DNA of 64,000 nt from Maratus speciosus (lineage: Eukaryota; Arthropoda; Arachnida; Araneae; Salticidae), in contig OZ010789.1 of assembly GCA_963932465.1 (NCBI GenBank), positions 591,615,581 through 591,679,580 of the forward strand, written 5' to 3'. The notes beneath the pieces are model-generated. The model made no database searches and had not been told where the DNA came from. It saw only the letters and a program-made list of their open reading frames with translations. This document shows, piece after piece, positions 12,759 through 23,892 of the stretch; position 1 is the stretch's first letter, and every line of letters begins with the position of its first letter. A program made the translations under genes and the position numbers.

Positions 12759-12806
<48 letters not shown>
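12759..12806. repeat. Poly-T tract (~47)
   Basis: Uninterrupted run of T. It could be the reverse of a retroposon tail, but no element body could be identified next to it. Confidence 0.9.
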
Positions 12807-12811
<5 letters not shown>

Positions 12812-13053
12812 TCCTTTAAAATGAATTTGAGAACTTTTCTCTTCACCTTTTTTTTTGTACTTATACCTTAGCCATTGCATATTATATTTTATATCTTCGT
12901 ATGGAGAAAACCATCGGTGAGCAATAAAAAAATTAACATATTAATAATTTGTAGTTTCCTGAAATTTACTCGTAAAGTGATTTCCCAAATGAAAACCTTT
13001 GACGACGCAGACAAAAAACACTCGTGGAAATTTTCCTGCGTTGTTTTTCGATT

Positions 13054-13813
13054 TTAAGGGATCTCAGGACTCTTAAAATTTGAAAAATCGAAAAAAAAGA
13101 CTATTTTCAACATATAATATCTTAAAATATAATTGATTTTAAGACAAAATTTTATATTGGGATGAAATATATAAGTATGTTCTTTCATTTCATGTATTTG
13201 AAAAATTACAAGATGCAGAATTAGAATTTACAGTGGGCTCCAAAATGTCAGACATTTGACGAGCGGAAAATCGGCATAACAGATTATGGGCACGATTAGA
13301 AAATAAATTTTGCAAGTAGAAGGAAAATGTTGGGTCCTACTTATGCTTCACATTGTAATAATTACTCTAAACCTAAATAAATTTGTATTTAAAGCATTTT
13401 TGTATTTTTAATACAAAGTTGTATTTAGTTAATGCAAAATTTAGAAATTTTCAACAGTATAATCACATATAAAGAATATATTTCTGAACAATAAGAAGGA
13501 AATTTTAGGTTTAGTTTATACAGACTAACATGAAACATATGTTTTGAAAATTTCATGAAAACAAATTCAGTAGTTTTTGAGATATCGTGCGCGTTATGCC
13601 CAAAAACGTCATTTGGAGAAAATTGACTTCAAAGTTTCTGAAACGCCGCTTCAGCTACTGAGCGTGTATAATTCTAAACGCCATAACTCCTGTTCTAATA
13701 GAAATTTCAAGGGAACATTTATAACAAAATGTTCAGAAAAGATAGTAGTTTAATATCTAAAAAAATTAAAATTTCGAAAATTTTAAAGCTTTAAGAGTCC
13801 TGAGACCCCTTAA
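13054..13813. mobile_element. TTAA-ended MITE, copy 2 (760 bp, uninterrupted)
   Basis: The left end reads TTAAGGGATCTCAGGACTC and the right end GAGTCCTGAGACCCCTTAA, inverted complements over about 24 bp with one mismatch. TTAA at both extremes and GGG next to it fit the target preference of piggyBac-type transposition. There is no coding capacity. Copy 1 (8723-11980) is homologous throughout. Confidence 0.8.
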
Positions 13814-13929
13814 CATTCTTATCACGAAAGCCTATTACTAGAACAATAATTCGCTCTTCGTTTCAACCTTAAGATAAAGTAATCATTTTTAGGTGCGTTC
13901 GTAATTATATAAATACGTAGCACCTATAG

Positions 13930-14335
13930 TCGTCGTTCAGTCCGTCCGTCTGTCTGTCCGTCCGCATATAACAGAGCAAAACTACCCAGCCGAATGGTCT
14001 GAAATTTTAAATATATAATTGTTTCAAAATTTTGTCGAGTCATTTCAAATTTTATGAAAATCGGGTGTATAGTTTAATTACAGGGACAGCCAATATTTTT
14101 CCGTTACATTAAGGCAAATGTAAAAAGATTATTACAAGTGCATTTTAATGATGTTACAGCCTTCCGAATGGTCTTAAATTTAAAAGTTTTGTCAAGTCAT
14201 TTCAAATTTTATGAAAATCGGATGAATAGTTTAATTACAGAGACAGTCAAAAGTTTCCCATTACATTAAGGCCAATGGGAAAAAAATTATTGCAAGTACA
14301 TTTTAATAATGTTACAGCCTATCGAACAGAATGAA
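13930..14335 (+). repeat. CCGT/CTGT simple-repeat header plus two ~173-bp units
   Basis: A short (CGTC/TGTC) tract at 13940-13965 is followed by two tandem units beginning CCGAATGGTCT at about 13992 and 14165. Both contain TTTTATGAAAATCGG and GTTTAATTACAG. This layout recurs at 14.6, 21.1 and 48.2 kb with different units. Confidence 0.7.
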
Positions 14336-14574
14336 ATGGATATGCACTTATGAAGTGCACTAAAATATATAGTCAGTTCAATATGCCGGGCAAAAAATAT
14401 TTATAAAACTAGTTATAGTACGAACAAACAATTTATACTAAAACAAACTCAGAGCCTTTTTTTCTGCCGAAAAACTTATTTTAGATAGCCCCGGCTTTTA
14501 TTTTCGAAATAATTTGACCATAAGTTTTTAACGATTGCGCTTTTTAAGTAAATAGACCTTTTTTACCCGACTAC

Positions 14575-15405
14575 GGCAAAGCCAAAGGAGGGTTATGATT
14601 TTGACAGGCTATGTATGTATGTATGTATGTATGTATGTATGTATGTATGTATGTATGTTCATCTGTTCCCTCGTAACTTCTAAACCACTAATCAGAATTC
14701 GACAAATGACATATCATTAGAAGCGTCTTAATTGTCCGCTGGTTATAGGCTATATAGATTTTCACCAAATTCAATGTGGCGCCTTCTAGCGGACAAAATA
14801 TACAGAGTAAAAAAATAAAGTTAAGCTAGATATGCCGTGTTTGGTATCATTTTAAAGCGCTTCACTTGTACATTTCGAATATATATATATTACTAGCATT
14901 TGCTTGTGACTTTACTTGCATTTATGGGCTAATTGCATATAATTCACATCTTTTCGTTCTTAATTTCTTTGGTACTTAGTAATCAGAATAAGACCACTGC
15001 AGTGCCATTAGAAGGGTCTTGATCTTGATATTCTGTTGGTTGTGAGCTATAAAGTTTGTCACCAAATTTACTATTATGCCCTCTAGCGGACAAAAAGTAT
15101 AAAATAAAAATATATGTAATGTGTTTGGTATTACTTGAAAGAGCTTCACCAGTATTTATATGCTTATACATAATTACAAGACTGCTTTGAAGATGTTTAA
15201 AAAAAATGAGCGATAAGAGTAAAGCGCGGATCACGGGAACTGTAATGTAGAGCAGCGTGAACGTTATTCTATTAACGTTCACGTCAAAAAATAAAGTTAA
15301 GATAAATATGCCGTGTTTGGTATCATTCAAAAGCGCTTTACTTGTACATTTTGAATATATCTATATATTACTAGCATTTGCTTGTGACTTTACCTGTATT
15401 CATGG
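14575..15405 (+). repeat. (TATG)n header with following diverged repeats
   Basis: GCAAAGCCAAAGGAGGGTTA is followed by (TATG)n at 14607-14656. Copies of CCGTGTTTGGTATCATT leading into TTACTAGCATTTGCTTGTGA lie at 14832-14925 and 15310-15400, with a weaker copy near 15120. CTCTAGCGGACAAAA-type blocks also recur (14785 and 15070). The open frames here are chance. Confidence 0.65.
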
Positions 15406-15531
15406 GGTACTTTTATACTTTTTCAGCGTAGTTTTTTGTCGTAGTTGGGTTTTAGTTTTTTTACTTTATCTTGTTAAAGAATCTATTTACTTTTACGATT
15501 GATCCCGTCTTTTTGGGTAAGAACAAAATTC

Positions 15532-15537
<6 letters not shown>

Positions 15538-15579
<42 letters not shown>
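15538..15579. repeat. Poly-T tract (~41)
   Basis: Homopolymer following the diverged repeats. No retroposon body could be assigned. Confidence 0.9.
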
Positions 15580-16980
15580 CTTTAGTCCATATGCATTGTA
15601 ATTGAAATACGTGGGATTGCTTGATAGTTTATCATTGCAAAAATGATACGTCAACTAAAAAAATATAGAAATTTCTACTATTATATATGTCTAATAAATG
15701 AGATAAAAAATAATTTTATTAACAATGGTCACTTTCAATATTTCTTAATATCAAGGGGTCAAAATGGTTTAAGGACTTAAATACTTTAATTTAATGTATA
15801 GTAATATGTAACTAGTTAAAATCGGTTTTTCTTTACTGTTCCTTTTACCCTTGAATATATACAGCTGGCTTTTTTTAATTTTGAGGTTTCTTTTAAAGTT
15901 TTCCAGGGAAAGTTCATTTCTAAAAAATTACTAAAATTTAACATTACATAAATTTATTATTTTGGTTATTCTATTCTTCCTAATATAAGAAGTGACCGCA
16001 CGCATGTCAAACTAATATAATAACAAAAACTAATGAAAATTCTTACTAACATTTTCTCTAAAAATTAATTAACAAGGTACTTCACCTATTGGGATTTCAA
16101 AGTTAAGAGTAAAACTTTCTTAAATAACTCTTATATTCATTCTTTAGCAAACAGATTTAGAATTTTAAGAAAAACCAAAAAATGAATAAAATATTTGCTC
16201 TTTTTGTGTAGAGGAGATTAAAAGAACGTGTGAGGGAAATTACTGGGGATAGATAAATTTGCATATATTTTTACTTACGTGTACGATTTACTTTTAATAA
16301 AGTATATTTTTATAAAACATACAATTATTACTGAATAAGAATTTTTTTTTTTAGTATTGAATTTCATAAGGAAAATAAATAAGTGTATTTGGAGAAATTG
16401 TTTTCAAATTCTTTTTAATGGCACAGTAAACTGATAAACAGCACCCAGAGGATTAAAGTTAAGTTTAAACTTTATTTAGAAGTTAATAATTGATTAATGA
16501 TATTGTAAAAAAGAAACTTAAACATGCATTTCAAAAATATGGTAATAAACCTTCTCATATGTACTTAAACGAATGCACTGTATAATGACGCAAAACAAAA
16601 GCTATTTTTAACTATTATTACCTTGGAGGCAGCATCAAAATAGGCAAAATGGGATAAATAAAAATATTCTCATTTTTATTTATCCATTACACTCAGAAGT
16701 GCTCTCATGAGTAAAAATTTGCTCACAAGTATGTACCTACTCAAGGTCAATACCTGCATTTTACAAGAACCATGTACATGTATATTGATAACATATGTTC
16801 ATTCTACCGTTTTTTAAAAATAAGAACGTGAGAAGCTGGAATTTATTTTATTTAAAAATAATAATATGGTGCGACATATTATAGTTTTATTTTAATTTTA
16901 TCCTAGAAACAATTATATTTATGAATAACTGTAATTTTTTTAATGATTTTACAACGATTTTTTGTCTTTTCTCTAAACAA
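15580..16980. other. AT-rich sequence, nothing recognised
   Basis: No gene, tandem array or inverted repeat was identified. ORFs are short and lack motifs. Confidence 0.5.
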
Positions 16981-17029
16981 TATCAGAATATTCATGGGAG
17001 ATAGAGGAACAGCGTTTGCCGAATCTTTT

Positions 17030-17450
17030 AGGCCTCAGATGCTGAAAATTTTAAGACAACAAGTACAGATGATAATTATCTGGAAGTTTACGATTCTTTT
17101 GTTGATCGTTATGATCAGAACTCGGAATCAGAAGAAAACTGTGAAGAAATATTGGATAAAGATACTTATGGCGAATAACATTCGGTCTTTCCATGTTACT
17201 CTGGAAACGATAAAATTACGAAATGTTACAAGAAATTGTGTAAAGCTTCCATACGTACTCGTTACATGAATATTGTTACTAATTTTTCGGGTTCTAACGT
17301 AACCGCCAAGTCCTGAAAATCCCTATTGAATACTAAAAACTATTTATATTAGATGATTTGATAGACGGTGCTTTTAAGAACGCAAACATTTGTAGAGATT
17401 AATACGATCTATGTTTTAGGTAAATAGCCTATTTTTATTACTAGTAAATT
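17030..17450 (+). pseudogene. Possible piggyBac-like transposase N-terminal remnant
   Basis: In the plus frame beginning near 17035 an acidic stretch (EVYDSFVDRYDQNSESEENC) runs to a stop. In the next segment KASIRTRYMNIVTNFSGSN resembles the block near the N-terminus of piggyBac-type transposases (an NIV...PGxxG motif after an Arg-Thr pair), normally just before the catalytic domain. After another frameshift, a degraded DDLIDGAFKN-like stretch follows. Stops and frameshifts make it non-functional, and no downstream catalytic Asp motifs were found. The 108-residue ORF at 16943-17269 is a different, shadow frame. The assignment rests on one short motif plus acidic context. Confidence 0.4.
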
Positions 17451-17745
17451 ACTGAATAATGTTATAATTCATTATAAGATAAACTTTGTGATTAAATATT
17501 TCGGCTTCTTTGAACACCCCTTATGTGTTCCATTCATGTGCAAAAACATGAGCGATTAATGGAGGGTTAATAACGTTTCAAACTGATTAACAACCGGGTC
17601 TTCATTCATAGGTCCACGAAATTAAAAATCGCTGGTAGCTAAAAAGATTCATAGGAGCGAATTTCATTATCGCCCAGATTATTACATAAATATCTTACCC
17701 ACTCTGCGCTCATAAAACTCAGAGTACCACGTCAATATATTAATA

Positions 17746-19284
17746 TAGTGCGTCTCATAAGTATATGGACAAGCGATTTTTTGAAATAACAGCTCAAAAT
17801 ATGAAGCCATAATCACGAAAAAAATAATAAGCATATGGAATCATAATATATGTTTGTTACAACAACGAAATACAGTATAGGTTTTACAGAATTTTTGTAA
17901 AAAAATAAAATTTAAAATAAGCTGTCCCAAAAATATATGGACAATGAAGAGAATTGCTTTTATTTCCAGTGTATCAAAAAAAATTGTATTTTCTGCGTTC
18001 TCTACATGAGAAGTACCCACTGCGAAATATAAAATCACCGCTCATTCTTCAATAATAGAATAGTGTAAAAATGCCTCGCAAAGTTCAATTCTCTGCTGCC
18101 GATATAGCTAAAATTTGGCGTTTAAAGACTCAAATGTTAAAATTTCTGATATTGCTAAACGCATAAAGAGTAACAGATACGGAATTTATGAAATTTTATC
18201 GAAAAATGACAATGCGATTGCAAAACAACGTTCAGGTCGACCAAAAAAAGCAGCTCTACGACAAGCCAGAGAAATTTTTCGAGCAGTTTCAATCCAAAAG
18301 AAATTGGTTCGTGAAATTTCGAAGACTTTAGCGTTTCCTATTACGAGATCTATTGTTAACCGTTGCATACAGGTAAGAAAAATCCATAAATATCGCAGAA
18401 TGTGCACGTAATGTATGCTGAAAGTGCACCATAGAAATGCACGTGTTCTTTGAACTAAAAAACACACGCCTTGGGAAGATGAATTGTTAAGTGTTTCTTC
18501 AGGGACGAAAACAAAACCAATTTGGATGGTCCTGGTGGCTGGGTATACCATCGGCATGATCTGCGACTTGAATCTCGGGTGTTCTTTAGTTGACAACAAG
18601 GAGGGGATTATCTCATCGTGTGGGGCGCGATTTGTTTCAATGGAACAACGGATATTGTTTTTCTTAATGGTCGACAGTGCTCTGAGGATTAATAAAATGT
18701 CCTTAAAAGCAATCTACTTCCATTTGGAAACATTTTAGGAAGGGAAAACTGAAAATCACAAGAGAACAATTCGTCGATTCACGCCTGCCACTCAACAACA
18801 GATTGGTTTACGCAGAATCAAGTGACTGTTATAGACTGGCCAGCCAACAGCCCAGACCTAAATCCATATGAAAACTTTTGCGGAGTACTTGCACCAGATT
18901 TGTATGCTCATGGTCGTCAGTTTTCTACTATTCAGGAATTAAAGCAACAAGTAAAGCAGAATTGGGTCTCTTTACAGCCACACATTCTCTAAACATTATT
19001 TTGGACCATACTTGGTAAGGTTTTCATGATAATTCAAAGAAACGGATCCAAAATTTGAATTTAAATGCAAAATTCTCGAAAAGTCCATATATTTTTGGGA
19101 CAGCCTATTTTCATTTTGATTTTTTTAGAAAAATTCTGTAAAACCTATACAGCATTTCTTTGTTGTCACAAACTTGTATTATGATTGCATATGCTTATTT
19201 TTTTTTTTTTTTTGTGATTATGGCTTCATTTTTTGAAGTATTATTTCAAAAAATCGCATGTCCATATACTTTTGGGACGCACTA
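17746..19284 (+). mobile_element. Tc1-like element with IR/DR-type ends
   Basis: The inverted ends are long (~210 bp): GTGCGTCTCATAAGTATATG at the left matches the complement of the right end, both bounded by TA. Each inverted repeat carries a second copy of the terminal motif at its inner edge: CTGTCCCAAAAATATATGG at 17922-17940 and its complement at 19081-19104. Paired direct repeats in each terminal inverted repeat define the IR/DR architecture of Sleeping Beauty-type Tc1 elements, where they are transposase binding sites. The central ~1 kb encodes a degraded transposase on the plus strand. Confidence 0.85.
18071..18995 (+). pseudogene. Tc1-like transposase of the IR/DR element, degraded
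   Basis: The reading starts MPRKVQFSAADIAKIWRLK at 18071. It continues in another frame with KISDIAKRIKSNRYGIYEIL and a GRPKKAALRQAREIFR linker, the bipartite helix-turn-helix region of Tc1 transposases. The catalytic domain follows in pieces: a degraded NLDGPGGW block, YHRHDLRLES, IVWGAICF and VIDWPANSPDLNPYENFCGV, which holds the final glutamate. The block that should read QDNAxxH is QENNSSIHA, so the second catalytic aspartate appears lost. Multiple stops and frameshifts occur throughout. It occupies the expected position between the two inverted repeats, which confirms the element's superfamily. Confidence 0.85.
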
Positions 19285-19394
19285 CATTGAAAACTTCAAC
19301 AGTTCAGTGGAGCATGCGATTTTTCAGTTACTTCTGAATGTGTTCTTATTTATCAAGCTTCTCAGTTTAACATGCAAAACATTTCTGTAAACGG

Positions 19395-19890
19395 GCCATT
19401 CCATGAAAAACGGACAAAACGTCCTGCATGTTACACTTACATAAATACATATATCTATTAACTTATAAGGTGTTAAAATGTAAAGTATAGACTAAAAATA
19501 ACAATAAATCATAGATTTTCCAATTAGAATATATATATTTTTTTAATTCAGGGTACAAAAGTATTATTAAAACAGCTGTAGTATGTAGTAAAGCTATCCC
19601 AACGTTATATCAAATGGCCCTTAAATATGTTTAAAAATCGCCACATATTTACCATGTACTTAAGTGCCTGTTTTAAAATTTTTTAAAAATCTCCACATTT
19701 TAAACCGCACACCTAAGTAATATTCCCATTTAGGGCAATTACATGAAAAAAGGAAAAAAATGTCCTGCGCCAGAAACTTATTTAAATACCTAAACCTATT
19801 AACATATAAGTTCTTAAAATATAAACTATACATTAAAAGTAACAAAACCCCCTAGCTCTTCATATTCGCATACTTGTTTTAATTTAAGGA
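19395..19890 (+). repeat. Diverged ~338-bp tandem duplication
   Basis: 19402-19560 and 19740-19890 share, in the same order, CATGAAAAA, a TGTCCTGC block, CTATTAAC(A/T)TATAAG and an ATAGATTA-type AT tract. No coding content. Confidence 0.5.
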
Positions 19891-19987
19891 TATAATATTA
19901 TTGTCAGGAAATCAGTAGTAATACAACAGTCCAACACGCGACATGGAATGGACTAACAGAGCTATAAATGGAAAACTGTCTCGGTAT

Positions 19988-20120
19988 GGCTAATGTCAGA
20001 CTAACTTCTTTTTGCACGTTTTTTTTCTCTTTTAATGCCTCCCTACACTTTTGCTAGCATGTAAAGCGAGGCATTACAAGCGAAAAAAGAGTGTAAAAAG
20101 ACGTTCGTCTGAAATAAGCC
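19988..20120. mobile_element. Hairpin element, ~60-bp arms
   Basis: GGCTAATGTCAGACTAAC at the left pairs with the complement of the right arm ending near 20120 (GGCTTATTTCAGACGAAC when inverted). The arms meet around CTTTTGCTAGCATG. Likely a small MITE. Confidence 0.65.
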
Positions 20121-20157
20121 TAAAAATGGATCTACAGTACCTTCCACCCACTTTGTA

Positions 20158-20163
20158 AAAAAG

Positions 20164-20195
<32 letters not shown>

Positions 20196-20204
20196 AAAAA
20201 AAAA
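20158..20204. repeat. Poly-A tract, interrupted
   Basis: Run of A broken by two G residues, between two hairpin elements. The minus-strand ORF across it has a poly-Phe stretch and is an artefact. Confidence 0.85.
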
Positions 20205-20240
20205 CGACATTTTTACAGTACAAACTACTGTTCATCTCGC

Positions 20241-20473
20241 GCACAAACTCGATCACAGTGAGTTTGCTGTATCTTTCTTTAGTTTCCTGACTATATAAAC
20301 ATGAAAAATGCAGTAGTTGCGTAAAATTGCCAGCATGTAGTGCTGCCGTCCAAATTGAAAATAATTGCCAGCACATTGTGCTGTTAATTTTACGCAACTG
20401 CTGTATTTTTCATGTTTATATAGTCAGGAAACCAAAGAAAGATACAGCACACTCACTGTGATCGAGTTTGTGC
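20241..20473. mobile_element. Near-perfect hairpin, ~105-bp arms
   Basis: GCACAAACTCGATCACAGTG (left) is the exact inverse of the right end (CACTGTGATCGAGTTTGTGC). The match continues through CATGAAAAATGCAGTAGTTG to a short unpaired centre at about 20350-20365. Arm identity is much higher than in other inverted repeats here, so it is probably the youngest hairpin MITE. An RNA hairpin role cannot be excluded from sequence alone. Confidence 0.75.
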
Positions 20474-21053
20474 TGGCAAATTTACAGTGGTTTTTTATAC
20501 AGTGTACATTTGATTGTTCTGTTGATTCTTTTGCTTTTATTATATGAAAAATACTTTGTAATTACGAGATTCATTGTGCAATTTAGTGTGCTTTTTATTG
20601 TGCCTTTATGTAAAACCTGACCAATAAGCTGTTATATTACGACCACGAATAGTAATAATTAAGTCAGTCGTGAATAATTCAAAAACAGAGATGAAAATAT
20701 GTTAGTGAATTTTCTTTCTAAAATTTTCGGAATATTGAATAGTTATTAAAATATGTCATCGACCTTTTACAAAGATATCCAGGATGACATAGTGCCATAG
20801 TCATCTCGCTATTCAAAGACATTATATGTAAAGGTTGCTGGTCAGAGAATGAGTGATACTAAATTGATTTATAATAATTTTGTCTCCACGTATTGACCTA
20901 AGAAATTTGGTGGGGAACATCTGAATTTGTTAAGCTTTAAAAATTATTACATTCCAAATTACACAAACCTGTGATGGTTGTGTTTTTTAACATTTGATAA
21001 TTGAATTTTGTATATTTTCTGAGCGGTGAATCTGAAATTGACCTTCATTTTTA

Positions 21054-22933
21054 GGGTTTAGTTCATCTGACGAAACCCTATTCGTCTCGCTCCTCTGTCT
21101 GTCTGTCTGTCCGTCTGTCCGTCACATAGCCCGTTCTCAGAAACTATATATGTTGGAGACTTGAAATTTTGCATACTTATAGCTGAACACCTCACATCAC
21201 ACAACAAATCCTAAAATTTTGAAAAAGTCTTATATTTAACCTTCTGGGCTCCAACTTGTGTATTTTAATCTTTTTGTTCTAACTTTAATTAAGTTGAAGA
21301 CTTAAAATTTTGCATACTTATAGCTGAATACATCACATCAAAGTAAAAATTATAAAATTTTGAAAACGTCTCATATTTAACCCTCTTGGCTCTAACTTGT
21401 GTATTTTAATCTTTTTGTTCTAACTGAGCCCCTAATTAAGTTTAATACTTGAAATTTTACATACTTATAGCTGAACACCTCACATCAAAAGACAAATCCT
21501 AAAATTTTTAAAAAATCTTATATTTAACCCTCTGGGCTCCAACTGGTGTATTTTAATCTTTTTGTTCTAAGATCCTAATTAAGCTGAAGATTTAAAATTT
21601 TGCATACTTATAGTTGAACACATCACATGAAACGAAAAATCATAAAATTTTGAAAACGTCTTATATTTAACCCTGTGGGCTCTAACTTGTATATTTTAAT
21701 CTTTTTGTTCTAACTGAGCCCCTAATTTAGTTTAAGACTTAAAATTGTGCATACTTTTAGCTGAAAACATTATATCAAACGACAATCCATAAAATTTTGA
21801 AAAAGTGTTATATTTAACCCTCTGATCTCTAACGTGTATATTTTAATCTTTTTGTTATAACTGATCCCCTAATTAAGTTTAAGACTTGAAATTTTACATA
21901 CTTATAGCTGAACACCTCACATGAAAAGACAAATCCAAAATTTTTTAAAAAATCTTATATTTAACCCTCTGGGCTCCAACTGGTGTATTTTAATCTTTTT
22001 GTTCTAACTGAGTCCCTAATTAAGTTTAATACTCGAAATTTTACATACTTATAGCTGAACGTCTCACATCAAACGACAAATCTTAAAATTTTGAAAAAGT
22101 CTTATATTTAATCCTCTGGGCTCTAACTTGTGTATTTTAAGCTTTTTTTTCTAACTGAGCCCCTAATTAAGTTTAAGACTTGAAATTTTGCATACTTATA
22201 GCTGAACACCTCACATCAAACGACAAGTCATAAAATTTTGAAAAAGTCTTATATATAACCCTCTGGGCTCTAACTTGTGTATTAAACTTTTTTTTTTCTA
22301 ACTGATCCCCTAATTAAGTTTAAGACTTGAAATTTTGCATACTTATAGCTGAACACCTCACATCAAACGACAAATCATAAAATTTTGAAAAAGTCTTATA
22401 TTTAACACTCTGGGCTCTAACTTGTGTATTAAGCTTTTCTTTCTAACTGAGCCACTATTTAAATTGAAGACTTGAAATTTTGCATACGTATAGCAGAACA
22501 CTTGCGATCACACGAAAAATCATAAAATTTTCATAAAGTCTTATATTATTTACCCACCGTGCTCTAACTTGTGTATTTTAAGCAATTTTTCTAACCTTAC
22601 CCCATTGCAACCGGTGGGTACTTTTCTAACTTTTGCCGACACCACTTTGACCACTCTTTCATACTATGCACATAGCCTTACATATTTCAGTTCCACTTTC
22701 TACCACCAAGTGGCGCCTACCCATATCGGGTGCTATAGACCCGATCCCCTCGACAAATATACCTACGGATAGTTGTAAAATGAAGTTTCATTCGGATAGA
22801 TGTTTGAGTAGAATAGAGTGCGCCCCCTGATTGCGAAATGCGGAACTAACAGATTTCCCATAAGGATAAAGTGTTTTGAAAGGAATATTAAACGAAACCC
22901 TGAGTGTGATCTGTGATCACACTTACCCATTTG
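21054..22933. mobile_element. 1.88-kb insertion flanked by TTA
   Basis: Defined by comparison with the uninterrupted paralogue at 55304. The insert starts GGGTTTAGTTCATCTGACG and ends CACACTTACCCATTTG, with TTA on both sides. A 3-bp TTA duplication and a GGG start would fit PIF/Harbinger, but the inverted ends are weak, so the class is uncertain. The cargo is mainly a tandem array, with no transposase. Confidence 0.55.
21085..22590 (+). repeat. (CTGT/CCGT)n header plus ~10 copies of a ~146-bp satellite
   Basis: After (TGTC/CGTC)n at 21093-21123, units repeat GAAATTTTGCATACTTATAG, CTGAACACCTCACATCA, AAAATTTTGAAAAAGTCTTA and CTAACTTGTGTATTTTAA. Copy starts lie near 21154, 21300, 21447, 21590, 21740, 21882, 22030, 22178, 22322 and 22467. 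The last unit decays into a unique segment containing GGCGCCTACCC. Confidence 0.9.
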
Positions 22934-23221
22934 TTAACCATCACGTCAGGATTTTTCGCAAATCGTAAATTTCAAAGTTAAAAAGGAAAACAAATAGCGA
23001 AAATCTGTCAAAGCAATTTATCAAAGCCTTCCCAAAAGAAGGCAAATATTTTAAATACACCTCACAAAGAAGGTCTCAGTTCGGAGATACTCCGAAAAAT
23101 CTGAAAAAAAAATATAGAATGTTCTACTCATGAGGATAGATACGAGGGTGAGTCGGAAAATAAGTTACCCTGTGTATGAAAGACAACAAATATAATTAAA
23201 CATTAAAGATAAGACGTAACT

Positions 23222-23885
23222 TTATTTTTCTACATAAGTGCCAAGTGAGTTGAGACATTTGTCATACCCTTTATAAGCTTCATAAAGCCCTCCAGGAAAT
23301 AAACAGGGCTCTGCATACGAAAGTAGCGTTGAACGGCTTGTGTGACTTCAGCATCGCTTCCAAAGCAGTAGTCAAGTATTCCTTTCATCTCTAGTGGACG
23401 TGCACGTCCGTCCAGATCTCGGTCTGTCTAGCACTTGCTGACAACCCTCACTGAATTGGCTGCACCATCTCCGCACCATTTGTTTTGTCATCACATCTGG
23501 CCCACAGTACCCCACGTGGCAGCCCCACCAGTGGCTGAGAGGTTCTGCTCTCGAATCTGGTAGACGGGAGGTGCTGGGTTCAATCCCAATTGCGCCCGTC
23601 GGCCTAATCGTTCGGAGTTTTCGTGGTTTTCTTCGAACCTTGGATTTCCAAGCGTTAATACGGGTTAGGTTCCCTTAGAAAGACCCCCACGAAGGGCACT
23701 CCCCCCCTGGGCCTATATCCCTCGTGCAGATTATTGGCCGTCATAAATACAACCTACAACGAACCCCCACGTGGCAGTTATGGATATCTGCTCCCGATAC
23801 TCCACGTGCCCATCCATAGTGGACAACCACTCTCACTTCCTCGTTTGACCACGAATTCAAAACGCACTTTCTCTCCACATCTACA
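23222..23885 (-). pseudogene. Mariner transposase, internally deleted, split by a SINE
   Basis: On the minus strand, 23885 to 23778 gives SNEEVRVVVHYGWARGVSGA followed by DIHNC, the first helix-turn-helix of mariner transposases. After the SINE the frame resumes with MTKQMVRRWCSQFSEGCQQV and DRPRSGR, the linker and second helix-turn-helix. A frameshifted stretch then leads to KGYDKCLNSLGTYVEK and a stop at 23222, the usual mariner C-terminus. The catalytic centre between linker and C-terminus is missing (a full transposase is about 345 residues). It cannot be active. Confidence 0.85.
23523..23764 (+). mobile_element. tRNA-derived SINE with 13-bp TSD
   Basis: The head has an A box (GTGGCTGAGAGGTT) and a B box (GGGTTCAATCCC). 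The body contains GAGTTTTCGTGGTTTTCTTC, AATACGGGTTAGGTTCCC and CCCCCACGAAGGGCAC. CCCCACGTGGCAG occurs at 23510-23522 and 23765-23777, a clean target-site duplication. The insertion interrupts the mariner transposase and is therefore younger than the mariner. Confidence 0.85.
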
Positions 23886-23892
23886 GGGAGCA

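Larger units (their letters stand above)
20971..23010 (+). repeat. Dispersed repeat unit interrupted by a 1.88-kb insert
   Basis: 20971-21053 (GTGATGGTTGTGTTTTTTAA ... GACCTTCATTTTTA) and 22934-23010 (TTAACCATCACGTCAGG ...) together match one continuous stretch at 55218-55350. There CTTCATTTTTAACCATCACG is uninterrupted. Further uninterrupted copies, inverted, are at about 25195-25300 and 55490-55790. Confidence 0.75.

Noticed and set aside
16943..17269. 108-residue plus-strand ORF as a gene
   Set aside because: Another frame of the same stretch gives the piggyBac-like acidic and NIV motifs. This ORF is the shadow frame.
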